Assembly (NCBI RefSeq): GCF_029953285.1
Contig: NZ_JASAOI010000014.1
Coordinates: forward strand, 248,001-312,000
From: Yinghuangia seranimata
Lineage (GTDB): Bacteria > Actinomycetota > Actinomycetes > Streptomycetales > Streptomycetaceae
Direction: 5' to 3'
DNA: 64,000 bases
Translations under genes and position numbers: made by a program
Notes under the pieces: model-generated
What the model saw: only the letters and a program-made list of their open reading frames with translations
What the model was told of the DNA's origin: nothing
Database searches by the model: none
In this document: one piece after another, positions 25,525 to 34,031 of the stretch
Layout of the letters: each line of letters starts with the position of its first letter
Position numbering within the stretch: position 1 is the first letter of the stretch

Positions 25525-28290
25525 ATGACAGCACCGGACCAGGACCGCGAACCGTCGCCCGCCGAGCGGTTCGCCGCGGCACGCACCCGGCAGATCGAGG
25601 AGCGCACCAGCCTGCACGCCTTCCGGGGCGAGTACGAGTTCGGCCTCGACCCGTTCCAGGTCGAGGCCTGCCAGGCCCTCGAGGCCGGGCGCGGCGTCCT
25701 CGTCGCCGCACCCACCGGCTCCGGCAAGACCGTCGTCGGCGAGTTCGCCGTGCACCTCGCCCTCGAACAGGGCCGCAAGTGCTTCTACACGACGCCCATC
25801 AAGGCGCTGTCGAACCAGAAGTACACCGACCTGGTGAAGCGCTACGGGCCCGAGAAGGTCGGCCTGCTCACCGGCGACAACTCGGTCAACGGCGACGCGC
25901 CGATCGTCGTCATGACGACCGAGGTGCTGCGCAACATGCTCTACGCGGGGTCGCACACCCTCGCCGGGCTCGGATACGTGGTCATGGACGAGGTCCACTA
26001 CCTCTCCGACCGCTTCCGCGGCGCGGTGTGGGAGGAAGTGATCATCCACCTCCCGCAGTCCGTCACCCTGGTGTCACTGTCCGCGACCGTGTCCAACGCC
26101 GAGGAGTTCGGCGACTGGCTCGGCACCGTGCGCGGCGACACCGAGGTCGTCGTCTCCGAGCACCGCCCGGTGCCGCTGTGGCAGCACGTCATGGCCGCCA
26201 ACCGCGTCTACGACCTGTTCACCGACGAACGGCACCAGGAGGTCAACCCCGACCTGGTGCGGCTCGCCCGCGAGACCAACGAGCGCACCGGCCGCCCGTA
26301 CGACAAGTACCGCAAGGGCCGCGCCGCGGCGATCCGCGACGGGGCGCCCCCGCGGCGCCGGGTGTGGACGCCCTCCCGCGTCGACGTCATCGAGAAGCTC
26401 GACGCGCAGGGGCTGCTGCCCGCCATCACGTTCATCTTCAGCCGCGCCGGCTGCGCCGCCGCCGTGCAGCAGTGCCTGCACGCGGGGTTGCGGCTCAACA
26501 CGAACGCCGAACGCGCACAGGTCAAGTCGATCGTGGAGTCCCGCACCGGGCACATCCCCGACGAAGACCTCCAGGTGCTCGGCTACTTCGAATGGCTCGA
26601 AGGCCTCCAGCGCGGCATCGCGGCGCACCACGCGGGCATGCTCCCGACCTTCAAGGAGGTCGTGGAGGAACTGTTCGTGCGCGGGCTCGTGAAGGCCGTG
26701 TTCGCCACCGAGACGCTGGCGCTGGGCATCAACATGCCGGCCCGCTCGGTGGTGCTGGAGAAGCTCGTCAAGTGGAACGGCGAGACACACGCCGACCTCA
26801 CCGCCGGCGAGTACACCCAGCTGACCGGGCGCGCCGGGCGGCGCGGCATCGACGTCGAGGGCCACGCCGTGGTGCTGTGGCACCAGGGCTTCGACCCGAA
26901 GTACCTGGCGGGCCTGGCCGGTACGCGCACCTATCCGCTGCGGTCGTCGTTCAAGCCGTCGTACAACATGGCGGTCAACATCGTCGGGCAGGTCGGGCGG
27001 CACCGGTCGCGCGAACTGCTGGAGACGTCCTTCGCGCAGTTCCAGGCCGACCGCTCGGTCGTCGGCATCGCCCGGCAGGTGCAGCGCAATGAGGAAGGCC
27101 TCGAGGGCTACCGCGAGGCGATGACCTGCCACCTCGGCGACTTCGAGGAGTACGGGGCGCTGCGCCGCGCGCTCAAGGACCGCGAGACGGCGCTCGCGCG
27201 GGAGGGCGCCACCCAGCGCCGGGCGGCGGCCTCGGCGTCGCTGGAGAAGCTGCGGCCCGGTGACGTCATCGTGGTGCCCACGGGGAAGTACGCGGGGCTC
27301 GCCGTCGTGCTCGACCCCGGACTGGACGAAGGGCACGACGGGCCGCGGCCGTTCGTGCTGACCGCCGACCGGCAGGCGCGCCGGCTGGCGTCCATCGACT
27401 TTCCTGTGCCGGTCGAGGCGGTCGAACGCATGCGCATCCCGCGGTCGTTCAACGCCCGCAACCCCCAGTCCCGACGGGACCTGGCCTCGGCGCTCCGGAC
27501 CAAGGCGGGGCACATCGAGCCCTCCCGGCCCCGACGGGGCCGCTCGGCGGCGGCGGACGACCCCGAGATCACCCGGCTGCGGCAGGAGATCCGGCAGCAC
27601 CCGTGCCATGGGTGCGACGAGCGCGAGGACCACGCGCGGTGGGCGGAGCGGTACTACCGGCTCCAGCGGGACACCGAGCAGCTCGAGCGGCGGATGAAGG
27701 GGCGGACGCACACGATCGCGCGGACCTTCGACCGCGTGTGCGGCATGCTGACGGACCTCGGCTACCTGCGGGGGGACACCGTCACCGACGACGGGCGGCG
27801 GCTGGCACGGATCTACGCCGAGTTGGATCTGTTGACGGCGGAGTGTCTGCGGGAACGGCTGTGGGACGAACTGACCCCGGCGGAACTCGCGGCCTGTGCG
27901 TCGGCTCTGGTGTTCGAGGCCCGGATGCCCGACGACGCGTTGGCGCCTCGTCTGCCCGGTGGGGCGGCGAAGGCGGCGTTGGCGGACATGGTTCGGCTGT
28001 GGGGGCACCTGGACGCTCTGGAGGAGCGGCACGGGCTGGACTTCCTGCGGGAGCCGGACCTGGGGTTCGCTTGGACGGCGTACAACTGGGCTTCGGGGCA
28101 GCGGCTCGACGTCGTGCTGGGGGAGTCGGAGCTGCCGGCGGGGGACTTCGTGCGATGGATGAAGCAACTGGTCGACGTGTTGGGCCAGATCGCGGACGCG
28201 GCGCCGGAGGACGGGAAGGTGCGGGCCACGGCTCGGCGGGCGGTTGAGGCTGTTCGGCGTGGGGTTGTGGCGTACTCGTCGGTGAACTAG
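25525..28290 (+). CDS. helY: Ski2-like DEAD/DEAH-box RNA helicase (HelY type)
   Basis: 921 aa from ATG 25525. RecA domain 1 holds Walker A APTGSGKT (about 62-69), DEVH near 155 and motif III SAT; domain 2 holds ALGINMPARSV and motif VI QLTGRAGRRG. A beta-barrel insert and a C-terminal DSHCT helical domain (from about residue 735) place it with Mtr4/Ski2-like helicases, which remodel RNA for decay or processing. This gene follows tatC/dagK in many actinobacteria. A hairpin with a T-tail ends the unit, just before the composite repeat. Confidence 0.92.
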   Translation: MTAPDQDREPSPAERFAAARTRQIEERTSLHAFRGEYEFGLDPFQVEACQALEAGRGVLVAAPTGSGKTVVGEFAVHLALEQGRKCFYTTPIKALSNQKYTDLVKRYGPEKVGLLTGDNSVNGDAPIVVMTTEVLRNMLYAGSHTLAGLGYVVMDEVHYLSDRFRGAVWEEVIIHLPQSVTLVSLSATVSNAEEFGDWLGTVRGDTEVVVSEHRPVPLWQHVMAANRVYDLFTDERHQEVNPDLVRLARETNERTGRPYDKYRKGRAAAIRDGAPPRRRVWTPSRVDVIEKLDAQGLLPAITFIFSRAGCAAAVQQCLHAGLRLNTNAERAQVKSIVESRTGHIPDEDLQVLGYFEWLEGLQRGIAAHHAGMLPTFKEVVEELFVRGLVKAVFATETLALGINMPARSVVLEKLVKWNGETHADLTAGEYTQLTGRAGRRGIDVEGHAVVLWHQGFDPKYLAGLAGTRTYPLRSSFKPSYNMAVNIVGQVGRHRSRELLETSFAQFQADRSVVGIARQVQRNEEGLEGYREAMTCHLGDFEEYGALRRALKDRETALAREGATQRRAAASASLEKLRPGDVIVVPTGKYAGLAVVLDPGLDEGHDGPRPFVLTADRQARRLASIDFPVPVEAVERMRIPRSFNARNPQSRRDLASALRTKAGHIEPSRPRRGRSAAADDPEITRLRQEIRQHPCHGCDEREDHARWAERYYRLQRDTEQLERRMKGRTHTIARTFDRVCGMLTDLGYLRGDTVTDDGRRLARIYAELDLLTAECLRERLWDELTPAELAACASALVFEARMPDDALAPRLPGGAAKAALADMVRLWGHLDALEERHGLDFLREPDLGFAWTAYNWASGQRLDVVLGESELPAGDFVRWMKQLVDVLGQIADAAPEDGKVRATARRAVEAVRRGVVAYSSVN

Positions 28291-28295
28291 GGGCG

Positions 28296-28341
28296 ACGAG
28301 GGCTGCGCCGACGGCTTGGCCTGCCTCGTTGTGGCTTTTTT
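28296..28341 (+). terminator. Terminator with T-tail after helY
   Basis: ACGAGG (28296-28301) pairs with CCTCGT (28324-28329) around a second small hairpin, followed shortly by a run of six T (28336-28341). It lies immediately outside the composite repeat. Confidence 0.6.
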
Positions 28342-28379
28342 GCTGCACCGTTCCTGACCTGGCTGGTGGCGGTGTCCTG

Positions 28380-28531
28380 GCGCCCCTCCCGATTTTGGAT
28401 TGTCCGCGCGGCCGAACGGCTGTCAAGCCGCGGTGAACCGGTCCTCAACAGGCGGCCTGTCGCGGGGTGGTGGGGGCGGCTTGACAGCCGCCCGTCCGCG
28501 CAGACAACCCGGCAGCTGTCGGGAGGGGCGC
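28380..28531 (-). repeat. Palindromic arm B of composite element copy 2
   Basis: An imperfect inverted repeat with about 50-bp arms (28380-28434 and 28475-28531) and a loop of about 40 nt. The arms close with CCCCTCCCG/CGGGAGGGG. Inside are two small hairpins around the same hexamer: CGGC-TGTCAA-GCCG and GGCGGC-TTGACA-GCCGCC. Compared with arm C the stems differ but stay paired. Confidence 0.8.
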
Positions 28532-28875
28532 GGGGTGTGAAGGCGCGCGTGTCCGGGTTCGCGCTGCCGGGCTGCGGTCCCAGCGTGGTGGGGCGGGCGG
28601 TACCGGTCGGGGGCGGGCCGTGCCGGCGGGTCGGTCGAGGGGCTGCGGCCACCGAGGCTTACTGAAAACCTTTTTCGTGTGACGGATCGGGCAATGTGTT
28701 GCCACATCCGCCTCTTGACGGAAAGCCAAATAGGGATTCGGCGCCTTAATATACCGATTTGGTGCGATATAAGACTCGAGAAGGCCGGTCGCCGGCCGTC
28801 AAAGGTGGTCGCCCGCCCCACCACGCTGGGACCGCAACCCCGCGACGCAACGCACTCGATGCGCCTCCACACCGC

Positions 28876-29028
28876 CTCCCCCTCCCGATAGTTGCCGCGG
28901 TTTTAAGCGCGGCCGGGCGCCTGTCAAGGCGCCCCCACCACCCCGGGACAGGCCACCTGTCGAAGACCGGTCCACCGCGCCTTGACAGGCGACCGGCCGC
29001 GCGGACAATCACCAATCGGGAGGGGGAG
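28876..29028 (+). repeat. Palindromic arm C of composite element copy 2
   Basis: The homologous inverted repeat in opposite orientation. The small hairpins are GGCGCC-TGTCAA-GGCGCC (about 28916-28933) and CGCC-TTGACA-GGCG. The loop region CCACCACCCCGGGACAGGCC is shared with arms A and B. Confidence 0.8.
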
Positions 29029-29212
29029 GTGGCCTCCGCCGGCAGACAGGTCCGGGACGGTGCATGGCAGGAGGTCTCCACGCTGCAACGGAACAGCCCC
29101 ACCCCGGACCCCCGGTCACTGTGCCGTCACGTATGCGAATCACCGAATCGGCCCTGGTAGGCCCCTTTGGCGTCACACTTGCGTCACCGGGTGAACTGGC
29201 CGTTTCGGCGGG

Positions 29213-31114
29213 CTACTTGCGGCAGATGGTGAGCTTCGTTCCGCCCGGGCGGGTGTATTCCTTGCAGGTCGGGGCCGGGGTCGGGCGGTTCGGTGGGGCT
29301 GGGCGGGTGGGGAGGGTGATGGTCACCTGTTCGCACCGGGGGAGGCTGGTGTGGGGGATCTGGGTGCCCTTGCATTCGAAGCGTGAACGGCCCGTGTCGA
29401 TCAGGATCCTCGTCGGTTCGACGATGACCGTCGGGTGCGTCTTGGGGGTGGGCTTCGGCGGGTCGGGCTTCGGGGTGGGGGGCGGGGATTCCGGGCGCGG
29501 GGGTGTCGGGGTGGGCTGGGGTGGCGGGGGAGTGGGCTTGGCGGGTTCGGCCTTCGGGGGCGTCGGCTTGGGGGGTGGCGGCGTCGGGGTGGGGGGCGGC
29601 GGTGGGATGACCGGCGGGGGTGCCGGCGGGGCCGGGGGCGACGGGGCCGGGCTGGGCGGTGCGGCGGGCGCCGGGGCGGCGGCCGGCTTGGTGTGGTCGT
29701 CCTGGCCTGCCACGAACGCCCAGGCGGCCGCGGCGATGGCGATGGTGGCGCCTGCGATCAGCGAGGCCTTGAGGACTGTCGAGCCGCCTTCTCCGGCGGC
29801 GCCCGCGGCGGAGCCGCCGCTGGTGCCGGCGGCGCTGCCCGCGCCTGCCGCTCCGGCTCCGGCCGCGTTGGCGCCTGCCGCTCCCGCGCCTGCCGCGCCT
29901 GTCCCGGCGGCGACCGCCACGCCTACGGCTGCCGCTGCGGCGGTCGCCGCGGCGAGGTAGGCCAGCGCCGCGGCGCCCAGGACGCCCTCGGCGACGACGC
30001 GCATGGTCGTGCTGACACTGGCCAGTTCGACGCACGCGGCCCGGCACCGGTCGCAGACGTCGAGGTGCGCCTTCACGTTGTCCTCGGCGCGGTCGCCGAG
30101 CCTGTGCCGCACGTAGGCGCCGTAGTTCTTGGCGAACGGCCGGCACTCGCTGGGCAGTCCGCTCTCCACGTACACCTTGAGGTAGGCGTCGCGGAGTCCG
30201 TCTCGGGCCCGTTCCTTGAGTTTGGACAGGGCGTTCGGGCTCACGCCGAGGAGCGGTGCCACGCGGTCGCGGGGCTCGCGTTCCACCTCGGTGTACCAGA
30301 GCACGGCCTGCCAGCGCTCCGGGAGTTCGTGGAACGCCTTGGCGGCGAGCTGCCGGTCGGTGGCTGCGACGGCCGGGTCCTCCGGGACCTCGTTCGCGGA
30401 CTCGTAGGCCGCCACGTCGTCGGTGAGCAGGACCCGGCGCTCGTTGCGGGCCCAGTCGCCGGCTACCCGTCTCACCGTGGTGAGCAGGTAGGGGCGGCAC
30501 GCCTCGCGCGGCCCGTGGCCGGCGCGGAGGGCGTGCAGCGTGCGGGTGAACGTCTCTCCGACCAGGTCCTCGGCGTTCTCCTTGGTGCGCGTGCACAGGC
30601 GCGCCAGGCGCCGGACGGCGGCCACGTGGCGCTGGTAGAGGAGTTCGTAGGCGGCGTCGTCGCCGTCGCGGACGCGTTCGGCGAGGTAGCCGTCGGAGGG
30701 GCCGTCGTCGTGGCGCTCGGGCGGGGCCTGGTGTTCGTCGCCGGTTCCGCCCGAACCGCCGTGTCCCTGGGGGGTGTCGGCCATGCCGGGGTGGTCGGCG
30801 CCGACGGCGTCGTGCTGCGCCCGGACGGGGGCCGGGACGGCACCGGTCGCTGCGGCGTCGGCCGCCCCGGTACCGGCCTCGCCGGCTCCGGTCGGCTCGT
30901 CCCGCCGCGGGGTCGGGAACGGTCCTCGGCGGTGCAGGGCGGTGCGCTGGCCCGGAACGACCGCGTGGCGCGGTCCGTCCTCGTGGCGCCCTTGGCCCGG
31001 GATCCAGCTGCTGTCGTCGTCGGGTGACTGGGGCGGTGCGCCGTCGGGCTCGGTCGGTGGATCCGGCGGCTGCCGGTCGGGACCGGAGGCCGACGGGTCG
31101 TCCTCGCGTGACAC
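29213..31114 (-). CDS. ECF sigma factor fused to zinc-finger, transmembrane and proline-rich extracytoplasmic tail
   Basis: 633 aa from GTG 31114 (AAGGGGG just upstream); ATG 30784 (523 aa) is an alternative. The N-terminal 135 residues are disordered. Sigma region 2 spans about 142-215 (ERVRDGDDAAYELLYQRHV, ENAEDLVGETFTRTLHALR) and region 4 about 265-330 (ELPERWQAVLWYTEVE, LLGVSPNALSKLKERARDGLR). Next comes a ZAS-like zinc motif (HLDVCDRC), Ala/Gly-rich hydrophobic stretches, a transmembrane helix (LKASLIAGATIAIAAAAWAF) and a long Pro-rich segment. A small C-terminal domain has two Cys pairs (FECKG...RCE and TCKEY...TICRK). Sigma factor and anti-sigma are thus one polypeptide, as in the fused ECF groups of Streptomyces. 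Release presumably needs proteolysis. No separate anti-sigma gene is adjacent. Confidence 0.88.
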   Translation of the reverse strand: MSREDDPSASGPDRQPPDPPTEPDGAPPQSPDDDSSWIPGQGRHEDGPRHAVVPGQRTALHRRGPFPTPRRDEPTGAGEAGTGAADAAATGAVPAPVRAQHDAVGADHPGMADTPQGHGGSGGTGDEHQAPPERHDDGPSDGYLAERVRDGDDAAYELLYQRHVAAVRRLARLCTRTKENAEDLVGETFTRTLHALRAGHGPREACRPYLLTTVRRVAGDWARNERRVLLTDDVAAYESANEVPEDPAVAATDRQLAAKAFHELPERWQAVLWYTEVEREPRDRVAPLLGVSPNALSKLKERARDGLRDAYLKVYVESGLPSECRPFAKNYGAYVRHRLGDRAEDNVKAHLDVCDRCRAACVELASVSTTMRVVAEGVLGAAALAYLAAATAAAAAVGVAVAAGTGAAGAGAAGANAAGAGAAGAGSAAGTSGGSAAGAAGEGGSTVLKASLIAGATIAIAAAAWAFVAGQDDHTKPAAAPAPAAPPSPAPSPPAPPAPPPVIPPPPPTPTPPPPKPTPPKAEPAKPTPPPPQPTPTPPRPESPPPTPKPDPPKPTPKTHPTVIVEPTRILIDTGRSRFECKGTQIPHTSLPRCEQVTITLPTRPAPPNRPTPAPTCKEYTRPGGTKLTICRK

Positions 31115-31448
31115 CCATGACCCCCTTGCGCGGCACTGCCCGGCTCTTTCGGCTCTTTCGTCAGCATCGTGGCGATGTCCGCGCCGTCTGTCCAGAACGC
31201 CCGGGGGCGTACGCCATAGGGGTTGTGCGCTCCGGCGTGAGTTGTGCAAAGGGGGCGTGAGGGGATCTCCTGCGCGCCCCCGGGGTGCGGGTCGTGGTGT
31301 GCGTGACCGTGCGTCATGCGGTGGACGGTGCGGTGTCCTGTGGGCCCGCCGCGGTGGGCGGGGCGGGCCGCGAGGAGGGCGTGCGTCGTGCGGGTCGGTG
31401 CGGTCGTGCGGGTGGTGCCGGTCGTGCCGGTGGTGCGGTGGTACACGG
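31115..31448. other. Intergenic region between the sigma factor and GGDEF-like genes
   Basis: 334 bp without a supported gene. It contains a low-complexity GGTGCCGGTCGTG-type stretch at about 31405-31442 and would hold the promoter of the sigma gene. I see no convincing promoter, terminator or operator. Confidence 0.5.
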
Positions 31449-32174
31449 TCAACTCCCCTGGGGCGTACCGGGCTCGACGGCGAGCCGGACGTGCGGGCGC
31501 GGGACGGTGGGGACGTGGCCGGGCGCGCCCTGCAGCCCCGCCAACGGGTCGACGGGGGCGCGGCAGAGCCGGTCGAGGCGGTCGGGGAGGGTCGGCTCGT
31601 CGCCGTCGACCAGGGCCATCAGGCGTCCGGCCGGCACCGCGTGCACGTCCTCGCCGAGGGCGCGCTCCATGTGCCGTGCGGTCAGCAGGAGGTGCCGCAG
31701 GTGCGCCCAGAAGCGGGTCTCGGGCACCTCCAGCTGGACGACGATCAGCCGGGTGTGCTCCCCGGTGTAGGCACGCTCCTGGAGGCGGCGCTGGAGCAGT
31801 GCGGCGGACGGGAGTTCGGTGAGGGGGTCGGTGCCCGGCGGCAGCGTTCCCGGCGCGGTGGCTCGCGCGCGGGCGCTCACGTAGGCCTGCACGACGGCGG
31901 CGGGCGCGGCGTACGCCAGCGCGCACAGGAAGAGCGCGTCCAGTTCGGCGAGCGCCACGTCGAGGGGGATCTCGGCGGCCGCGCGGTCGCGGCCGAGCGC
32001 CATGCAGGCCGACCGGACGTGTCCGGTGGTCAGGAACGACTCGATGCACAGCTCCACGGCGGCGCTGTGCCATTCGACGCGGGCGGGCCAGCCGGCCCGG
32101 CGCGTCACACGGTGCCACTCGCCCCGAAGCCAGTCGGGGTCGGCGGTCGATGCGATGTCACACTCGGTACCCAT
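31449..32174 (-). CDS. Degenerate GGDEF-like regulatory protein
   Basis: 241 aa, ATG at 32174. The N-terminal half (about 1-110) is helical and unrecognised. The second half begins DPLTELPSAALLQRRLQE, which closely resembles the entry helix of GGDEF domains (DPLTGLPNR..LL..L), and continues with TRLIVVQLEVPETRFWAHLRHLLL. The GG(D/E)EF active-site signature is absent: the corresponding loop reads VHAVPAGRLMALVDG. It is therefore unlikely to make c-di-GMP and may act as a binding or regulatory domain. Similar degenerate proteins occur in Streptomyces. Confidence 0.6.
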   Translation of the reverse strand: MGTECDIASTADPDWLRGEWHRVTRRAGWPARVEWHSAAVELCIESFLTTGHVRSACMALGRDRAAAEIPLDVALAELDALFLCALAYAAPAAVVQAYVSARARATAPGTLPPGTDPLTELPSAALLQRRLQERAYTGEHTRLIVVQLEVPETRFWAHLRHLLLTARHMERALGEDVHAVPAGRLMALVDGDEPTLPDRLDRLCRAPVDPLAGLQGAPGHVPTVPRPHVRLAVEPGTPQGS

Positions 32175-32319
32175 GCCAGGGGAGACCGGGGTGTCCCCGA
32201 GAAGTGACGCGACTTGTGAGTAATATTTGGTGTGACCTGGATCACATGGGGATTGCGCGCCCGGCGCGCTTCCGGGTGACCCTTTCGAGTGATCGCTTTG
32301 CCTTGCCTTGACGTGATTG

Positions 32320-32352
32320 AGGGGCCCGGCGCGGAGTGTGCGCCGGACCCCT
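32320..32352 (-). terminator. Terminator after the 5'-3' exonuclease gene
   Basis: A 13-bp stem with one mismatch (32320-32332 with 32340-32352), immediately downstream of the exonuclease stop codon on the minus strand. Confidence 0.65.
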
Positions 32353-32367
32353 CAGGAGTGTGTGTCC

Positions 32368-33297
32368 TCAGGCCTCGGCGAGTACTCCGAGCAGCCGCTC
32401 GACCGAGCCGCCGAGCCCCCAGCGGGCCGTCAGCGCGTCGAGCGCGGCCGGGTCGCGGGGCGCGCGGGGGAGCGCGGTGACCAGATCCGCCGGAACCGGA
32501 ACGTCCCGGACCACCGCGACGACCCCCGGTGCCACGTCGAGGTAGTCGGCGGCGGCCTGGAGGTTGCGCCGCCGCGCGGGAGTCAGGGAGGAGGCCGGGT
32601 CGTCCGCCGCGCGCCGCACCCCGGCCAGGTCCCCGAACTCGGCGATCAGCTGCGCCGCGGTCTTCTCGCCGATGCCCTTGACCCCGGGCAGGCCGTCGCT
32701 GGCGTCGCCGCGCAGGGTCGCGAAGTCCGCGTACGCCGACGCGGGCACGCCGTAGCGGGCGAGCACCGCCGCCTCGTCGATGACGTCCGCGTTGCCGACG
32801 CCCTTGACCGGGTACAGCACCTGCACGCCGCGCGCGTCGTCGACCAGCTGGAACAGGTCGCGGTCGCCGGTCACGATCCGCACCGGCGTGTCCGCGGCGG
32901 TCGCGAGCGTGCCGATCACGTCGTCCGCCTCGAAGCCCGGCGAGCCCACCCGCGCGATGCCGAACGCCGCCAGTACGTCTTCGATGATCGGGACCTGCGG
33001 CGACAGCGTGTCCGGCACCTCCTCTTCGTCCGGCACCTCGTCCTCGGTGAACTCGGCGACGCGGTGCGCCTTGTACGAGGGGATCGCGTCGACCCGGAAC
33101 TGCGGCCGCCAGTCGTCGTCCCAGCACGCCACCAGCGCGGTGGGACGGTGGTCGGACACCAGCCGCGAGATGAAGTCCAGCAGCCCGCGCACCGCGTTCA
33201 CCGGCGTGCCGTCGGGCGCCTTCACCGACTCGGGCACGCCGAAGTAGGCGCGGAAGTACAGGGAAGCGGTATCGAGGAGCATCAGTTGTCCAGGCAC
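32368..33297 (-). CDS. 5'-3' exonuclease (PolI-type FEN domain)
   Basis: 309 aa if started at GTG 33297 (MPGQLMLLDTAS); TTG 33327 would add ten residues. The protein is the stand-alone 5'-nuclease domain like that of DNA polymerase I: an N-terminal metal-binding LLDTASLYFRAYFG, FEADDVIGTLA, VTGDRDLFQLV, then the helix-hairpin-helix GDASDGLPGVKGIGEKTAAQLI that binds DNA. It should remove RNA primers or flaps. The polymerase domain is absent, as is normal for this actinobacterial paralogue. It is alone on the minus strand. Confidence 0.9.
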   Translation of the reverse strand: MPGQLMLLDTASLYFRAYFGVPESVKAPDGTPVNAVRGLLDFISRLVSDHRPTALVACWDDDWRPQFRVDAIPSYKAHRVAEFTEDEVPDEEEVPDTLSPQVPIIEDVLAAFGIARVGSPGFEADDVIGTLATAADTPVRIVTGDRDLFQLVDDARGVQVLYPVKGVGNADVIDEAAVLARYGVPASAYADFATLRGDASDGLPGVKGIGEKTAAQLIAEFGDLAGVRRAADDPASSLTPARRRNLQAAADYLDVAPGVVAVVRDVPVPADLVTALPRAPRDPAALDALTARWGLGGSVERLLGVLAEA

Positions 33298-33346
33298 GCG
33301 ACCTATCGTGCCGTACGGGTCCGCCAACGCCCCGGGACCGCCCCGC

Positions 33347-33988
33347 TCACACCCCGAACATGTCCCGGCACGCGTCGAGCCCGTGCACCTCGACCGGGAC
33401 CGTGCGGTGCGCCTCCCACGCCGCGCGGTCGATCCGCACGCGCTGCTGCAGGCGCGCCCGGTCGCCGGACGCGACGACGTCCACGCCGTCCTCGGCGTAG
33501 CCCAGCTTGCGGGACACTCCCAGCGACTTCGGGTTGTCGGTGAACGCCGCCGACACCGCCCACTCGGCGCCCAGGCCCTCGAACGCCAGGTGCAGCACCG
33601 CCGCGCGCATCTCCGCGCCCAGGCCGCGGCCCTGGAGCCGGGTCTCCAGCCACGAGCCGGACGACACCTGGCGGGTCACCGCGAAGTCCCTGCCGACCAG
33701 GTCCTGCTGGCCGACCGGCACGCCGTCGTGGAACACCACCAGCGCGAGCGTCCACTTGGCCGCGCTCCACTCCGCCCACGTGCGCCAGTGGAACTGGAGC
33801 GAGCCGCGCGACCTGGCCGGTTCCGGCTGCGTCGACCACGGCACGTTGAAGGGAAGGTAGTCCGGTTCGTGCATGCCGCGCGCGACCGCCTCGAACAGGC
33901 CGTCGAAGTCCTCCAGGCGGGGCAGCCGCAGCTCGAGGCGCGGCGTCGTCACGCGCAGACCGAACAGCGGCCAGGCATCGGAGATCAT
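33347..33988 (-). CDS. GNAT-family N-acetyltransferase
   Basis: 213 aa from ATG 33988 (MISDAWPLFGLRV). It is a RimJ/RimL-like GNAT: TPRLELRLPRLEDFDGLF at the N-terminus, the acetyl-CoA loop around TRLQGRGLGAEMRAAVLHLAFE (Q/RGxGxE pattern) and the NPKSLGVSRKLGY motif. It probably acetylates an N-terminal amine or a small molecule; the substrate is unknown. The W-rich region WRTWAEWSAAKW is typical of the subgroup that acts on ribosomal or peptide amines. Confidence 0.85.
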   Translation of the reverse strand: MISDAWPLFGLRVTTPRLELRLPRLEDFDGLFEAVARGMHEPDYLPFNVPWSTQPEPARSRGSLQFHWRTWAEWSAAKWTLALVVFHDGVPVGQQDLVGRDFAVTRQVSSGSWLETRLQGRGLGAEMRAAVLHLAFEGLGAEWAVSAAFTDNPKSLGVSRKLGYAEDGVDVVASGDRARLQQRVRIDRAAWEAHRTVPVEVHGLDACRDMFGV

Positions 33989-34031
33989 GCCCGATTGTCG
34001 CCCGGCCCCCTGGGGGCCGGCCAACGCGTTT

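Larger units (their letters stand above)
28345..29064. repeat. Composite inverted-repeat element, copy 2 (complete)
   Basis: 720 bp of non-coding, highly structured DNA. The ends are 18-bp imperfect terminal inverted repeats: TGCACCGTTCCTGACCTG (28345-28362) and CAGGTCCGGGACGGTGCA (29047-29064). Two homologous units point away from a shared centre: unit B (minus strand, 28345 to about 28605) and unit C (plus, about 28810 to 29064). A 27-bp block is an exact inverted match between 28573-28599 and 28810-28836. The centre (about 28640-28775) is AT-rich for this genome and contains a run of five T, an imperfect palindrome (28684-28710) and GATATAAG. Short reading frames overlap it on both strands but carry no known domain. 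No transposase is present. I do not recognise the family. Bases 29065-29212 hold nothing identifiable. Confidence 0.8.
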
